A stretch of 64,000 bases of DNA, from the NCBI RefSeq assembly GCF_000016645.1, contig NC_009441.1, forward strand, positions 1,364,001 to 1,428,000, in the 5' to 3' direction. Positions 55,269 to 64,000 of this stretch are shown one piece after another; the first letter of the stretch is position 1, and every line of letters starts with the position of its first letter. The notes beneath the pieces were generated by a model. That model did no database searches. It was not told where the DNA came from and was given only the letters and a program-made list of their open reading frames with translations. The DNA is from Flavobacterium johnsoniae UW101. GTDB lineage: Bacteria > Bacteroidota > Bacteroidia > Flavobacteriales > Flavobacteriaceae. A program made the translations under genes and the position numbers.

Positions 55269-55634
55269 TTATTCCCACTCTAATGCTTTCTTTTTGATAA
55301 TGTAAAAGAAACCTACAAGAAGAAGTGACATAAAAACAATCATTTTCAACATTCCTTCTATACCAAGATCTTTAAAGTTTACTGCCCATGGGTAAAGGAA
55401 AATAACCTCTACATCAAACAACACAAATAAGATTGCAACAAGGAAATATTTTACAGAAAAAGGAATACGGGCATTACCAACAGATTCGATACCGCACTCG
55501 AAGTTTTTATCTTTAACCTCTGAGTTTCTTTTTGGGCCTAATTTTCCAGAAATAATGATTGTTCCTACCACAAAACCAACAGCAAGAATTAACTGCATTA
55601 AGATAGGAATGTAACTGTATTGATCAGATTGCAT
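55269..55634 (-). CDS. nuoA: NADH-quinone oxidoreductase subunit A
   Basis: The start at 55634 (MQSDQYSYIPILMQ) gives 121 residues and three membrane helices. A frame from 55682 exists, but it would begin upstream of the predicted transcript start (the promoter's -7 box is at 55674-55667), so the short form is preferred. FECGIESVGNARIPFSVKYF with the Cys, and the acidic residues in LFVLFDVEVIFLYPWAVNF, are family signatures. It is the first gene of the operon. Confidence 0.95.
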   Translation of the reverse strand: MQSDQYSYIPILMQLILAVGFVVGTIIISGKLGPKRNSEVKDKNFECGIESVGNARIPFSVKYFLVAILFVLFDVEVIFLYPWAVNFKDLGIEGMLKMIVFMSLLLVGFFYIIKKKALEWE

Positions 55635-55666
55635 AAGCTTAACTTTTTTACTTAAAGAATAAGCCA

Positions 55667-55698
55667 CAAAGATAACTTTCAACGATGTAAATCACAAA
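55667..55698 (-). promoter_or_regulatory. Promoter of the nuo operon
   Basis: On the minus strand TTTG (55698-55695) and TATCTTTG (55674-55667) are 20 bases apart, matching the Bacteroidetes -33/-7 pair. The start site should be near 55660, giving a leader of about 26 bases before the nuoA ATG at 55634. Confidence 0.7.
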
Positions 55699-55803
55699 CT
55701 AAAGGGGGATATAAGTAGGCTATGAAACCGCGTTTATATGTAATTTTTATTGATTATAAATAACATTCGGTTTTTTTAATATTTTTTTAAGAATTGGGCA
55801 AAA

Positions 55804-55832
55804 AAAAACGCCCCGATACTTCGGGACGTTTT
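55804..55832 (-). terminator. Terminator after the cold-shock gene
   Basis: AAAAACG-C-CCCGA and TCGGG-A-CGTTTTT form a stem with one mismatch around a TACT loop. The A run at 55800-55808 gives the T run on the minus strand. Confidence 0.8.
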
Positions 55833-55875
55833 TAAAACCATTCAGAGGCAAAAAAAATAAATTGCTATATTTTTC

Positions 55876-56070
55876 TTAGATTACTGCTACTTTAGCAGCA
55901 ACTTTCCCTTTTCTTCCTTCTTCTTCTTCATAGCTTACACGGTCTCCTTCGCGTAATTCTTCCGCGTTAATTCCTGAAGCGTGAACGAAGATGTCCTTTC
56001 CTGTTTCTTCGTCTGTAATGAATCCATAACCTTTAGATTCATTGAAAAATTTTACTGTACCTGTACGCAT
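55876..56070 (-). CDS. Cold-shock protein (CspA family)
   Basis: This 64-residue single-domain protein binds single-stranded RNA and DNA. GTVKFFNESKGYGFI contains RNP1 and DIFVHAS contains RNP2. Length is normal. It has a -7 box 30 bases upstream and a terminator downstream. Cold-shock genes of this kind often act as RNA chaperones; whether this copy is cold-induced cannot be told from the sequence. Confidence 0.95.
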   Translation of the reverse strand: MRTGTVKFFNESKGYGFITDEETGKDIFVHASGINAEELREGDRVSYEEEEGRKGKVAAKVAVI

Positions 56071-56099
56071 TGTAATTGTAATAATAATTTATAATAAAA

Positions 56100-56107
56100 C
56101 AAATGTA
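56100..56107 (-). promoter_or_regulatory. Promoter -7 box for the cold-shock gene
   Basis: On the minus strand this is TACATTTG (TAnnTTTG). A TTTG lies 15 bases further upstream, somewhat close for a -33. The remaining gap to 56324 is AT-rich and shows nothing else. Confidence 0.5.
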
Positions 56108-56324
56108 ATATTTAAATTCATACAAAAGACATATACCTGTTAAAATTTTGTAAAAATTATTGATTTACAGTGTTTTTACGTGGTTTATTGCGTCAATTTG
56201 TTTATAAAACACCAATATTTGAGAATCATTAATTGTAAGAATATAAAAAAAGGCAAATTGTAGGAATTTGATAAAACCAAAAATGAATGTTTTAGGATTA
56301 TTTTTACAGTTTTAAACAAAATAG

Positions 56325-56353
56325 AAAAGCGGCTGATGTTTTCAGCCGCTTTT
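56325..56353 (-). terminator. Terminator after aspS
   Basis: AAAAGCGGCTGA (56325-56336) and TCAGCCGCTTTT (56342-56353) form a perfect 12-bp stem 23 bases beyond the stop codon. Confidence 0.85.
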
Positions 56354-56375
56354 TTGTATCTAAACTCTATAATAT

Positions 56376-58127
56376 TTATATAGAATCAATTTTAATGTGT
56401 AATTCTTTCAATTGAGCATCGTCGATTGCAGCAGGTGCATCAATCATTACATCACGTCCGGAATTGTTTTTAGGGAAGGCAATAAAATCTCTAATAGTTT
56501 CCTGACCTCCTAAAATAGCAACTAATCTATCTAAACCAAATGCTAAACCACCATGAGGCGGTGCTCCAAACTGGAAAGCATCCATTAAGAAACCAAATTG
56601 CGCTTTTGCTTCTTCTTCGGTAAATCCTAAATATTTGAACATTAATTGCTGCGTTGCCTTATCGTGAATACGAATAGAACCACCGCCAATTTCGTTTCCG
56701 TTTAAAACCATATCATAAGCGTTTGCACGAACTTTTCCTGGTTCTGTTTCTAACAATGCCATGTCTTCTGGCTTTGGAGAAGTAAACGGGTGGTGCATTG
56801 CGTGGTAACGACCGCTTTCTTCGTCAAGCTCTAATAATGGGAAATCTACAACCCATAATGGAGCAAATTCCTCTGGGTTACGTAATCCTAAACGAGTTGC
56901 CAATTCCATACGTAAAGCAGAAAGCTGAGCTCTTGTTTTGTTTGCCGGACCAGAAAGTACAAAAATCATGTCGCCGGGATTTGCTTCTGTAGCTTTTGCC
57001 CATTTTGCTAAATCATCATTATCGTAGAATTTATCTACAGATGATTTGTATGTTCCGTCTTCGTTGCATTTTACATAAACCATTCCAGATGCGCCAACTT
57101 GAGGACGTTTTACCCAGTCAATTAACCCGTCGATTTCTTTACGAGTATAATTTCCTGCTCCTGGAACAGCAATTCCGACAACTAATTCAGCTGCATTAAA
57201 TACAGGGAATTCTTTATGCTGCGCAAATTCGTTTAACTCACCAAATTTCATCCCAAAACGAATGTCCGGTTTGTCATTTCCGTATGTTTTCATGGCATAG
57301 TCGTAAGTAATTCTTGGGAATTTATCTACTTCAATACCTTTAATTTCTTTTAATAAATGTCTTGTCAAACCTTCAAAAACATTCAAAATGTCTTCTTGCT
57401 CCACAAATGCCATTTCGCAGTCGATCTGAGTAAACTCAGGCTGACGGTCTGCACGCAAATCTTCGTCACGGAAACATTTCACGATTTGGAAATATTTATC
57501 CATACCACCAACCATCAAAAGCTGTTTGAAAGTTTGCGGCGATTGCGGTAATGCATAAAATTGTCCTTCGTTCATACGGCTTGGTACAACGAAATCTCTT
57601 GCTCCTTCTGGAGTTGATTTGATTAAATAAGGTGTTTCAACTTCGCAGAAATCTAAATCAGAAAGATATTTACGAACTTCCATTGCCACTTTGTGACGGA
57701 ACAATAAACTGTTTTTTACAGGATTTCTACGAATATCCAAATAACGGTATTTCATTCTGATATCTTCACCTCCGTCAGTTTCATCTTCAATTGTAAATGG
57801 AGGAGTTAAAGCAGTGTTTAGAATCGTTAATTCAGAAACTAAAATTTCGATTTCACCAGTCGGGATGTTTTTGTTTTTAGCTTCACGCTCAATAACAGTT
57901 CCTTTTACCTGAATTACAAATTCACGTCCAAGTGTTTTTGCTAATTCAAAAACAGTTTTATCAGTACGACTTTCGTCGAAAATAAGTTGTGTAATTCCAT
58001 AACGGTCGCGTAAATCGACCCAATTCATAAATCCTTTATCACGTGATTTTTGAACCCAGCCCGCAAGTGTAACTTCGGTATTAATATTTGAAGCGTTTAA
58101 TTCGCCGCAATTATGACTTCTATACAT
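56376..58127 (-). CDS. aspS: Aspartate--tRNA ligase
   Basis: The start at 58127 ([15 protein letters not shown]) gives 583 residues; a frame from 58160 would begin upstream of the -7 box at 58153-58146. The N-terminal OB-fold anticodon-binding domain (about 1-110) and the class II catalytic core are present: motif 2 [20 protein letters not shown] and motif 3 [15 protein letters not shown]. The bacterial insertion (GAD) domain lies at about 290-410. It charges tRNA-Asp in the cytoplasm. Confidence 0.96.
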
Positions 58128-58145
58128 AATCTCAATTTTAGACTG

Positions 58146-58153
58146 CAAAAGTA
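58146..58153 (-). promoter_or_regulatory. Promoter -7 box for aspS
   Basis: On the minus strand this reads TACTTTTG (TAnnTTTG), 19 bases upstream of the chosen start codon. Confidence 0.5.
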
Positions 58154-58249
58154 AATACAAAATTCAAGATAATATAGTAAAGTGGTAAACTTGATACGTA
58201 TAATTTTAAATATTTTGTTAATTCTGAAATTTCGAAGCTGTTATTTCTT

Positions 58250-58257
58250 TAGATTTG
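58250..58257 (+). promoter_or_regulatory. Promoter -7 box for the TlpA-type gene
   Basis: TAGATTTG matches TAnnTTTG and ends 27 bases before the ATG at 58285. Confidence 0.5.
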
Positions 58258-58284
58258 AATCACTAAAAACAAACTTTAAATAGT

Positions 58285-59280
58285 ATGAAAAAACTTTTTG
58301 TTACGGGTCTGTTGATTTTTAGTGCTTTGAATGTTATAGGTCAAGCCAAAAATCAAATAAAATTTACAGCTAAAATCGATAATAGAAACAGCGATACTTT
58401 AGTTATTAAAGGAAGAAATAATTTTAAACAAGTTATTCCAATTGACAAAAAGGGAATTTTTGCTGCAACTTTTGAAGCTCCAAAAGGATTTTATATGTTT
58501 TCTGACGGAACTGAATCTTCAAACATTTACTTAAAACCAGATTCTGAAGTTAATTTAACGATGAATGCCAAAGAATTTGATGAAACAATTGTTTATAAAG
58601 GTAAAGGTGTAAACGAAAGTAATTTCCTTGCACAGCAATCTTTAAAAGATGAAAAATTTCAGAATGAAGCATTTGCTAAAGAAGCAGCTGAATTTACATC
58701 GCTTTTAGAAAACAAGAAAAAAACTGATTTTGAGAATCTGGAAAAAAGTGATCTTGATCCGGAATTTAAAACTGCTTTAAAAATGAGTTTTGAAAGTTTT
58801 AATCAATATGCAGTTCAGGAATATGAAAGAACTGCAAATGCAAGAAAAATGGTTGGAAAACCTTCTCCTCAATTTGATTACGAAAACTTTAAAGGAGGAA
58901 AAACAAAACTTTCAGATCTAAAAGGAAAATACGTTTATATTGATCTTTGGGCAACCTGGTGCGCGCCTTGCAGAGCAGAGATTCCATATTTGCAAAAAAT
59001 TGAAGAAAAGTATCACGGAAAAAACATCGAGTTCGTGAGTATTTCTATTGATAAAGCAAAAGACAATGAAAAATGGAAAAAGTTTGTGACTGATAAAAAA
59101 TTAGGAGGCGTTCAGTTATTTGCAGATAAAGACTGGGAATCTGAATTCGTAGTCAATTATGGTGTAATGGGAATTCCAAGATTTATTCTTTTAGACCCAA
59201 ATGGCAACATTGTAAGTTCTGATGCTACAAGACCCTCTGATCCAAAGCTTCAGGATCAGTTAAACACTTTATTGAACTAA
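58285..59280 (+). CDS. TlpA-family thioredoxin protein with N-terminal DUF4369 domain
   Basis: This 331-residue exported protein has a signal peptide ending ALNVIGQ and a DUF4369-like domain (about 22-115). A helical linker follows, then a C-terminal thioredoxin fold (about 190-331) with the active site WATWCAPCRAE (Cys 226 and Cys 229). Proteins of this layout are common in Bacteroidetes envelopes and reduce periplasmic disulfides, for example for cytochrome maturation. The specific partner is unknown. A terminator follows. Confidence 0.9.
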   Translation: MKKLFVTGLLIFSALNVIGQAKNQIKFTAKIDNRNSDTLVIKGRNNFKQVIPIDKKGIFAATFEAPKGFYMFSDGTESSNIYLKPDSEVNLTMNAKEFDETIVYKGKGVNESNFLAQQSLKDEKFQNEAFAKEAAEFTSLLENKKKTDFENLEKSDLDPEFKTALKMSFESFNQYAVQEYERTANARKMVGKPSPQFDYENFKGGKTKLSDLKGKYVYIDLWATWCAPCRAEIPYLQKIEEKYHGKNIEFVSISIDKAKDNEKWKKFVTDKKLGGVQLFADKDWESEFVVNYGVMGIPRFILLDPNGNIVSSDATRPSDPKLQDQLNTLLN

Positions 59281-59337
59281 TTTATTTACGAAATTTATAA
59301 CGTTATCGTAATTTTAGTTTTTAACTAAAATACCAGT

Positions 59338-59361
59338 AAAACCAGTGCCTGAGCGCTGGTT
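59338..59361 (+). terminator. Terminator after the TlpA-type gene
   Basis: AAACCAGTGC and GCGCTGGTTT pair (one G-T) around CTGA and are followed by a T run. Confidence 0.8.
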
Positions 59362-59450
59362 TTTTTGTTTTTAGGAAATTTCCAATGTTAAGTTTTTATT
59401 CAATGTTACCAAATTGTTAAGTAAAAGTTTTTTTTATGTAAACAATTAAC

Positions 59451-59458
59451 TATATTTG
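59451..59458 (+). promoter_or_regulatory. Promoter -7 box for the MORN-repeat gene
   Basis: TATATTTG matches TAnnTTTG, 32 bases before the ATG at 59491. Confidence 0.5.
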
Positions 59459-59490
59459 ATAATGATTTCTTAATATTAATACCTAAAGAT

Positions 59491-59838
59491 ATGAAAAAGA
59501 GTGTAATTTTAGCAGCAGTATTGTTCTCTGGAATATTAGCTGCACAAGAAGTAAAACCTGAATTAGAAGCTGTTGGAAACAAAGTAAAAGCTACCTATTA
59601 TTATGATAATGGTAAAGTACAACAAGAAGGCTTTTTTAAGGATGGTAAATTAGATGGTGTCTGGGTATCTTATGACGAAAAAGGAAATAAAAAAGCTGTT
59701 GGAGAATACACAGAAGGAGTGAAAACCGGAAAATGGATTTACTTTAATGAAAACAATTTAAGTGAAGTTGCTTATGTAGATAACAAAGTAAGTTCAGTTA
59801 AAAATTTGCAGAAAAATGCTTTAGCAAACAGAAATTAA
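59491..59838 (+). CDS. Exported MORN-repeat variant protein (YwqK-like)
   Basis: This 115-residue protein has a signal peptide (MKKSVILAAVLFSGILAAQE) and two or three MORN_2-type repeats (YYDNGKVQQEGFFKDGKLDG, then YDEKGNKKAVGEYTEGVKTG). The repeats form a beta-meander seen in many exported Bacteroidetes proteins of unknown role. Some relatives are labelled toxin-antitoxin YwqK, but nothing here supports that function. It is a single-gene unit with a terminator. Confidence 0.85.
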   Translation: MKKSVILAAVLFSGILAAQEVKPELEAVGNKVKATYYYDNGKVQQEGFFKDGKLDGVWVSYDEKGNKKAVGEYTEGVKTGKWIYFNENNLSEVAYVDNKVSSVKNLQKNALANRN

Positions 59839-59859
59839 TAAATTTCGACAATTATAAAG

Positions 59860-59888
59860 AAACCGCTTTTATTAAGGCGGTTTTTTTA
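59860..59888. terminator. Terminator between the MORN-repeat gene and the PepSY gene
   Basis: AACCGCTT and AAGGCGGTT pair around a short AT loop with a one-base bulge, with A and T runs on either side. It can serve both converging genes. Confidence 0.7.
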
Positions 59889-60995
59889 TTTCTTGTTTTT
59901 AGATTTTTTTCTTCTTCCAAACCAAATTACAAAACCAGTTACAGGTAAAGCCGAAGCAATTAAACTTACTGTAAATGCAATTATTTTTCCGGGCAGATCT
60001 AAAATTTGTCCTGTGTGAATTCCGTAATTCATTTCGACAACCTGTAAACCGAGAGTTTTTGAATGATACGGATCGCTTTGAATTAATTTTCCGTCGTTGG
60101 GATGAAAATAATAATTGCTTTGATGATCGTAACGCAATGTATGCGGATATGCTCCAGTACTTATAATATCGCCTTTTTGCTGCGGAATCATTACAAAGAA
60201 CATTTCGGCTTTTGGCTGTAATTTCATGGTTTGAATAAAAGCACGATCGACTGCGGTAATCGAGTTTGATTCGAATTTTGTTGTGTCAATAACAGGTATT
60301 TTTGTTTCTGCGGCTTTATCTCCTCCAAAATTGAAAGTTTTGTAAATACCGTCACCAACCCATTCGTAAGTAAAAGTTAAACCAGTTATGGCAAGAGTAA
60401 GTGCAATAAGCGCAATATAAAATCCTGACGTGTTATGCCAGTCGTAATTTACACGACGCCATTTTGCCGACCATTTTACGGTGAAACTTCTTTTAATATC
60501 GCTTTTTCGTTTTGGCCACCATTGAATTATTCCCGAAATCAATAAAAGAATAAATATGATAGTAGCTCCGCCAATAATATGTTTTCCGATATAATCCGGC
60601 AGAAGCAAATACAGGTGAATATATTCGACAATAATGAAAAAGTCAGTTTCGGGATTTTCTGTTTTTAAATATTGACCGGAATAAGGATTAAAGTACAGAT
60701 ATAAATTCTCAGTATCAGAATAGGTGTAAACAATAGCCGAACGGTTTTTTCCGTAATACGCCGTCATGCTTATTTTATTCTTTGGAACAATTTCTTTTGC
60801 CTTTTCCTGCAAAACCGAAGGCATTAAAAAAGGTTTGTTTTGAGGTTCAACCAAACGCCATTCTTTTCGGGTAATGTCTTTTATTTCATCATGAAAGCAA
60901 AAGATACAACCCGTAATACAGACTATAAAAACAATAAGCCCGGAAATTAATCCGAGCCATTTATGCAGAAAACGTATTTGCGTTTTGAATCCCAT
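59886..60995 (-). CDS. PepSY-associated transmembrane protein 1
   Basis: This 369-residue inner-membrane protein has the PepSY_TM layout: an N-terminal helix (FLHKWLGLISGLIVFIVCIT), a periplasmic PepSY-like domain (about 45-135), further helices near 140-165 and 190-215, a second periplasmic stretch and a C-terminal helix. HKWLG and the WHNTSGFY motif carry the conserved histidines. Relatives are found in siderophore-iron loci and may be ferric-siderophore reductases (FsrB-like) of the inner membrane. The three upstream genes on the same strand support that context. Confidence 0.85.
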   Translation of the reverse strand: MGFKTQIRFLHKWLGLISGLIVFIVCITGCIFCFHDEIKDITRKEWRLVEPQNKPFLMPSVLQEKAKEIVPKNKISMTAYYGKNRSAIVYTYSDTENLYLYFNPYSGQYLKTENPETDFFIIVEYIHLYLLLPDYIGKHIIGGATIIFILLLISGIIQWWPKRKSDIKRSFTVKWSAKWRRVNYDWHNTSGFYIALIALTLAITGLTFTYEWVGDGIYKTFNFGGDKAAETKIPVIDTTKFESNSITAVDRAFIQTMKLQPKAEMFFVMIPQQKGDIISTGAYPHTLRYDHQSNYYFHPNDGKLIQSDPYHSKTLGLQVVEMNYGIHTGQILDLPGKIIAFTVSLIASALPVTGFVIWFGRRKKSKNKK

Positions 60996-61052
60996 TTTTT
61001 GATTAAAGCCGTAAAAGTATAAGCAAAATCAATAGAGGGCAAATTATTTAAG

Positions 61053-62609
61053 CTAATTTTTCGCGGCTTCTTTTTTAGGCTTTAAATGATAAGCTGTATA
61101 AAGTGTTATTGAAGCCAAAACAATCCAGAAAACATCAATAAAGAAAATCTGAATTTTATTTTCCATAAATGAAGTCCAGAACCATTGTCCAGAACCAATT
61201 CCGTTTGTAATTGGAATTAAAAATCCTAAAATACTTCCTGATATTAAGCAGAATCTATTTGTAAATGCATCATTCTTTTTGATGATAAAGAATATTGCAA
61301 GCAATAACCATCCGCCAAAATATAAACGGAATAAGTTAGACTGGCTTAAAGGATAAAATATTTTTGAACCAATAAATGCTAAAGCGGTAATAGGATACAT
61401 ACTCAGGCAGATAGCCAGATAAATGCGAACAACAGCTGCGTTGAAACGTCTTTTCTTTTCAGGCAGATTATTTTTTTGTCTTGCTACTAACCAAATCATT
61501 ACTCCTGAAATGATGACAAAACAAGTTATAATTCCTAAAACGAAACTCACAATTTTTAAGGCATAACCGCCATAGTCGCCAAAATGTATTCTGTATAAAA
61601 CATTTTTCACAACATCAAGATAGCCGTTTTGGGTAATTGGATTTTTTCGGGCAATTTCCTTTCCGTCAGAAACGCGGTAAACGACTTTTCCAATTCCGGT
61701 AAATTTTTTATGGCTCGGCAGTTCTCCTTCAACTAAAACGTGCATATTGACATCGCCATAGTTTTGAATAACAACACGTGTAATTTCAAAATCTGCCCAA
61801 TTGCTTTTGGCTTTATTAATCAATTGTTCTACATCGAACGGATTGGCTAATTTTTTGTACTCAAATTTATAATCGGTATCTGTGTATTCTAATTCTTTGT
61901 AAAGTTTATCCTGATCTCCTTTGTACAATGCCATTACAGCCGGGGCAACGATTAAAAGTTTAATCATAAAGAAAGCTCCGGTTACGGCATAAACAAACTG
62001 AAATGGAAGTCCTATCATTCCCAGCGCAGTATGAGCATCTGTCCATAATGTTTTTAGTTTTTCCTTTGGACGGAAAACATAAAAATTAGATACGATTTTT
62101 TTCCAGTGCAATAAAAGTCCGGTTACAATAGCAAACAAGAAAAATAAGGCGGTAAATCCGGAAAGGTAATAGCCAACCGGATAAGGAATTTGTGCCAGAA
62201 AGTGTAAACGGTATAAAAGTTCTCCTAAAGAATAAGATTCTTCGTAAGTATAGGATTTAAAGTTTTTGTTGTCTAAATAAAAGAATGATCCTTCTTTTTG
62301 TTTGGCAGGTGCCAAAGTGTCTCTGGAACCTTCCATGTAAACCGCAACTCTATTTTCTATAGATGGTTTTGATATAGTTATCTTTCTCCCGTGTAAAACG
62401 TATTTTTTATCAAGATTTTCTAAAGCTTTGTTGTAATCTAGTTTAATTTCTCTGGTAACTGCAGTCGATTCACTTCTTTCCCAATTGATGATTTCATCTC
62501 TAAAAAAAGAAAAAGATCCTGCAAAGAAAATTACAAAAAGCACAACGCTGATCACAATACCGCTGACAGTATGTGTGTGAAAATAGATATTATAATGACG
62601 GTTATTCAT
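61053..62609 (-). CDS. PepSY-associated transmembrane protein 2
   Basis: This 518-residue protein has the same layout as its neighbour but is longer, with extra C-terminal helices. FHTHTVSGIVISVVLFVIFF starts the N-terminal helix; the periplasmic PepSY region covers about 45-135, and DAHTALGMIGLPFQFVYAVT holds the second conserved-His helix. It is followed 57 bases later by the shorter PepSY gene, so the two are probably co-transcribed. It may work with it in releasing iron from imported siderophores. Confidence 0.85.
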   Translation of the reverse strand: MNNRHYNIYFHTHTVSGIVISVVLFVIFFAGSFSFFRDEIINWERSESTAVTREIKLDYNKALENLDKKYVLHGRKITISKPSIENRVAVYMEGSRDTLAPAKQKEGSFFYLDNKNFKSYTYEESYSLGELLYRLHFLAQIPYPVGYYLSGFTALFFLFAIVTGLLLHWKKIVSNFYVFRPKEKLKTLWTDAHTALGMIGLPFQFVYAVTGAFFMIKLLIVAPAVMALYKGDQDKLYKELEYTDTDYKFEYKKLANPFDVEQLINKAKSNWADFEITRVVIQNYGDVNMHVLVEGELPSHKKFTGIGKVVYRVSDGKEIARKNPITQNGYLDVVKNVLYRIHFGDYGGYALKIVSFVLGIITCFVIISGVMIWLVARQKNNLPEKKRRFNAAVVRIYLAICLSMYPITALAFIGSKIFYPLSQSNLFRLYFGGWLLLAIFFIIKKNDAFTNRFCLISGSILGFLIPITNGIGSGQWFWTSFMENKIQIFFIDVFWIVLASITLYTAYHLKPKKEAAKN

Positions 62610-62614
62610 AAGGA

Positions 62615-62914
62615 TTATGCGGTAGTGTTATAAGTTTGGCCAAGGTAAATAAGAAGCAAAAAAACTAAGCTGAGCAAAATATAAATGCCCCAGATTTTCC
62701 AGCCGCTTTTTGCCAAAAATGCAAGAACCATTAATACAACCCAAAGTATAAATCCAGTAAAGGCTGTTGTCATTAGTACTTCGGGGCGGTTAAACCATGA
62801 AGCTATAGCAAGATGAAAAGTTACTGAAACGAAGTATCCGCCTAATATAGCTGCTGTAATTTTAGAAAAACGAGGCCAAAAAGATGGGTTTAAATATTTT
62901 GGATTTGCTGGCAT
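62615..62914 (-). CDS. DUF3649-family iron-uptake membrane protein
   Basis: This 99-residue protein has three membrane helices (about 18-38, 47-66 and 72-92). The layout, with F-x-R near the start (FWPRFSKITAAILGGYF), fits DUF3649, a family found in siderophore loci. It starts 14 bases after the preceding gene and ends five bases before the PepSY gene. Role in iron transport is inferred from context. Confidence 0.75.
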   Translation of the reverse strand: MPANPKYLNPSFWPRFSKITAAILGGYFVSVTFHLAIASWFNRPEVLMTTAFTGFILWVVLMVLAFLAKSGWKIWGIYILLSLVFLLLIYLGQTYNTTA

Positions 62915-62928
62915 TGGTCAGTTATAAT

Positions 62929-63261
62929 TTAGTTGTAATAAAGTTCTAATAAGGCAGCGATAACCAAGAGTGCCAAAAGTGCTTTACTGTTTACCTTTTT
63001 TAATGGTGCAAGAATGATAATAAGGCTTCCAATGGTCATCAGCTGAATAAAAAACATCAAAGTACCGCAGCCTAAAGACTGTGTAAAAAGCCAGATTGCA
63101 TAAGCTGAAACAAGAAGCACTAATCCAGTGATTTTGGTTTGTTTCGGATTTTTTTTCATCCATTTTTCAAAACCTAAATCATACGATAAAACCGCTCTTT
63201 TTGAGGTATAATAAAGTGTGTAAAAAGCTAAAAAAACGATAAGGCTTGCTATTGTTATCAT
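62929..63261 (-). CDS. DUF3325-like membrane protein
   Basis: This 110-residue protein has three hydrophobic segments (about 3-20, 43-65 and 70-106) and the stretch GFEKWMKKNPKQTKITGLVL, typical of the small DUF3325 proteins that accompany PepSY and DUF3649 genes in siderophore loci. It is the first gene of this four-gene unit. No siderophore receptor lies in the window. Confidence 0.65.
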   Translation of the reverse strand: MITIASLIVFLAFYTLYYTSKRAVLSYDLGFEKWMKKNPKQTKITGLVLLVSAYAIWLFTQSLGCGTLMFFIQLMTIGSLIIILAPLKKVNSKALLALLVIAALLELYYN

Positions 63262-63441
63262 GTCTTTGCAGAATTAAATTGATACTATTCTTTTTTTGTA
63301 AATAGATTTAGAATAGTTTAAAATTATTTTCGATTGTGCAAATCTAAGGTATCAGACGAAACAAAGCAAGTTATTCTTATTCATTCTAAATTAATTTTTT
63401 AAAATATAAGTGTTCACTTATAAAATAGCTTTAAAATAAAA

Positions 63442-63465
63442 AAACCTGCTCAAATGAGCAGGTTT
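63442..63465 (-). terminator. Terminator after the 2-oxoglutarate dehydrogenase E2 gene
   Basis: AAACCTGCTCA and TGAGCAGGTTT form an 11-bp stem around a two-base loop. The A run at 63436-63444 is the T run on the minus strand. Confidence 0.85.
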
Positions 63466-63488
63466 AGATATATTGAAAATTATAATGA

Positions 63489-64000
63489 TTACAATTCTAA
63501 AGCACGTTTAGCATCACCGTTCATTAATAATTCTACCGGGTTTTCTAATGCTTCTTTCACAGCAACTAAGAAACCAACAGACTCACGTCCGTCAATGATT
63601 CTGTGGTCGTAAGAAAGTGCAACGTACATCATTGGGTGAATTTCAACTTTTCCGTTTACAGCAATAGGACGCTCGATAATGTTGTGCATTCCTAAAATAC
63701 CTGATTGTGGAGGGTTGATGATTGGAGTAGATAACATACTTCCAAAAACACCGCCATTTGTAATTGTGAAAGTTCCTCCAGTCATATCATCAACTGTAAT
63801 TTGACCATCACGAGCTCTTAAAGCTAATCTTTTGATTTCAGCTTCAATGCCTCGGAAGGTTAATAATTCAGCATTACGAACAACAGGAACCATTAATCCT
63901 TTTGGTCCAGAAACTGCGATTGAGATATCAGCAAAATCGTAAGCGATTTTGTAATCACCGTCCATCATAGAGTTAACATCTGGATATAATTGTAAAGCTC
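63489..64000 (-). CDS. odhB: Dihydrolipoyllysine-residue succinyltransferase, E2 of 2-oxoglutarate dehydrogenase (5' end outside window)
   Basis: The frame is open from 63489 to the window edge; 170 residues of the catalytic domain are seen. The sequence [40 protein letters not shown] and the active site [19 protein letters not shown] (catalytic His and Asp) fit the E2 acyltransferase of the 2-oxoglutarate complex, which transfers the succinyl group to CoA in the TCA cycle. The lipoyl and E1/E3-binding domains lie outside the window. The pyruvate-type E2 cannot be fully excluded, but the motif pattern favours succinyltransferase. Confidence 0.92.
   Translation of the reverse strand, partial: ALQLYPDVNSMMDGDYKIAYDFADISIAVSGPKGLMVPVVRNAELLTFRGIEAEIKRLALRARDGQITVDDMTGGTFTITNGGVFGSMLSTPIINPPQSGILGMHNIIERPIAVNGKVEIHPMMYVALSYDHRIIDGRESVGFLVAVKEALENPVELLMNGDAKRALEL

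Noticed and set aside
59491..59838. YwqK-type antitoxin
   Set aside because: The protein has a signal peptide and only MORN repeats, with no toxin gene beside it.

Overview
This 64 kb window looks like the chromosome of a Flavobacterium close to F. johnsoniae. The evidence is AT-rich DNA, Bacteroidetes-type promoter boxes (TAnnTTTG), SusC/SusD pairs, type IX secretion C-terminal signals, Bacteroidetes-type lipoproteins and a short flavobacterial NuoG. I recognised no rRNA, tRNA, CRISPR array, prophage or complete insertion sequence.

Layout. 1-5970: a truncated DUF418 membrane protein, an SDR-type threonine dehydrogenase, a small lipoprotein and mfd. 5987-9540: a mosaic locus between mfd and a DUF5683 gene, where two sets of unfamiliar AT-rich genes each sit between copies of the same flanking sequences, with two decayed gene fragments. 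9643-25113: a starch-utilisation locus transcribed leftward (ECF sigma, FecR anti-sigma, STN-bearing SusC, SusD, SusE-like protein, surface GH13 lipoprotein, GH97, secreted modular GH13). 25501-34346: single housekeeping or catabolic genes (ACT-domain protein, YraN, LD-carboxypeptidase, serine hydrolase, nuclease-like protein, 3-hydroxyanthranilate dioxygenase, a tail-to-tail HTH/RelE-type pair, cyclic-nucleotide phosphodiesterase, ALDH7-type dehydrogenase). 34450-38057: a lipoprotein/LRR/GIDE/LemA membrane cluster. 38120-40879: a secreted PL1 pectate lyase with a LacI-type operator over its predicted start site. 41312-42085: a Bax-inhibitor-1 protein. 42249-55634: all 14 subunits of respiratory complex I. 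55876-59838: cold-shock protein, aspS, a TlpA-type thioredoxin protein and a MORN-repeat protein. 59886-63261: a PepSY/DUF3649/DUF3325 block typical of siderophore-iron loci. 63489-64000: the catalytic end of the 2-oxoglutarate dehydrogenase E2 gene.

How the genes work together. In the starch locus, SusC carries an N-terminal signalling (STN) domain, so occupied SusC is expected to signal through FecR to the ECF sigma factor and raise expression of the locus. The lipoprotein amylase would cut starch at the surface, SusCDE would bind and import the oligosaccharides, GH97 would release glucose in the periplasm, and the large amylase would be exported by type IX secretion. The nuo genes form one leftward operon with a good promoter that also fixes the start of nuoA.

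The most unusual parts are the duplicated-flank cassette locus at 5987-9540, the A8 frameshift at the start of one of its lipoprotein genes, the convergent HTH/RelE-type pair sharing a TTAA stop, and two nested inverted-repeat elements in the starch locus.
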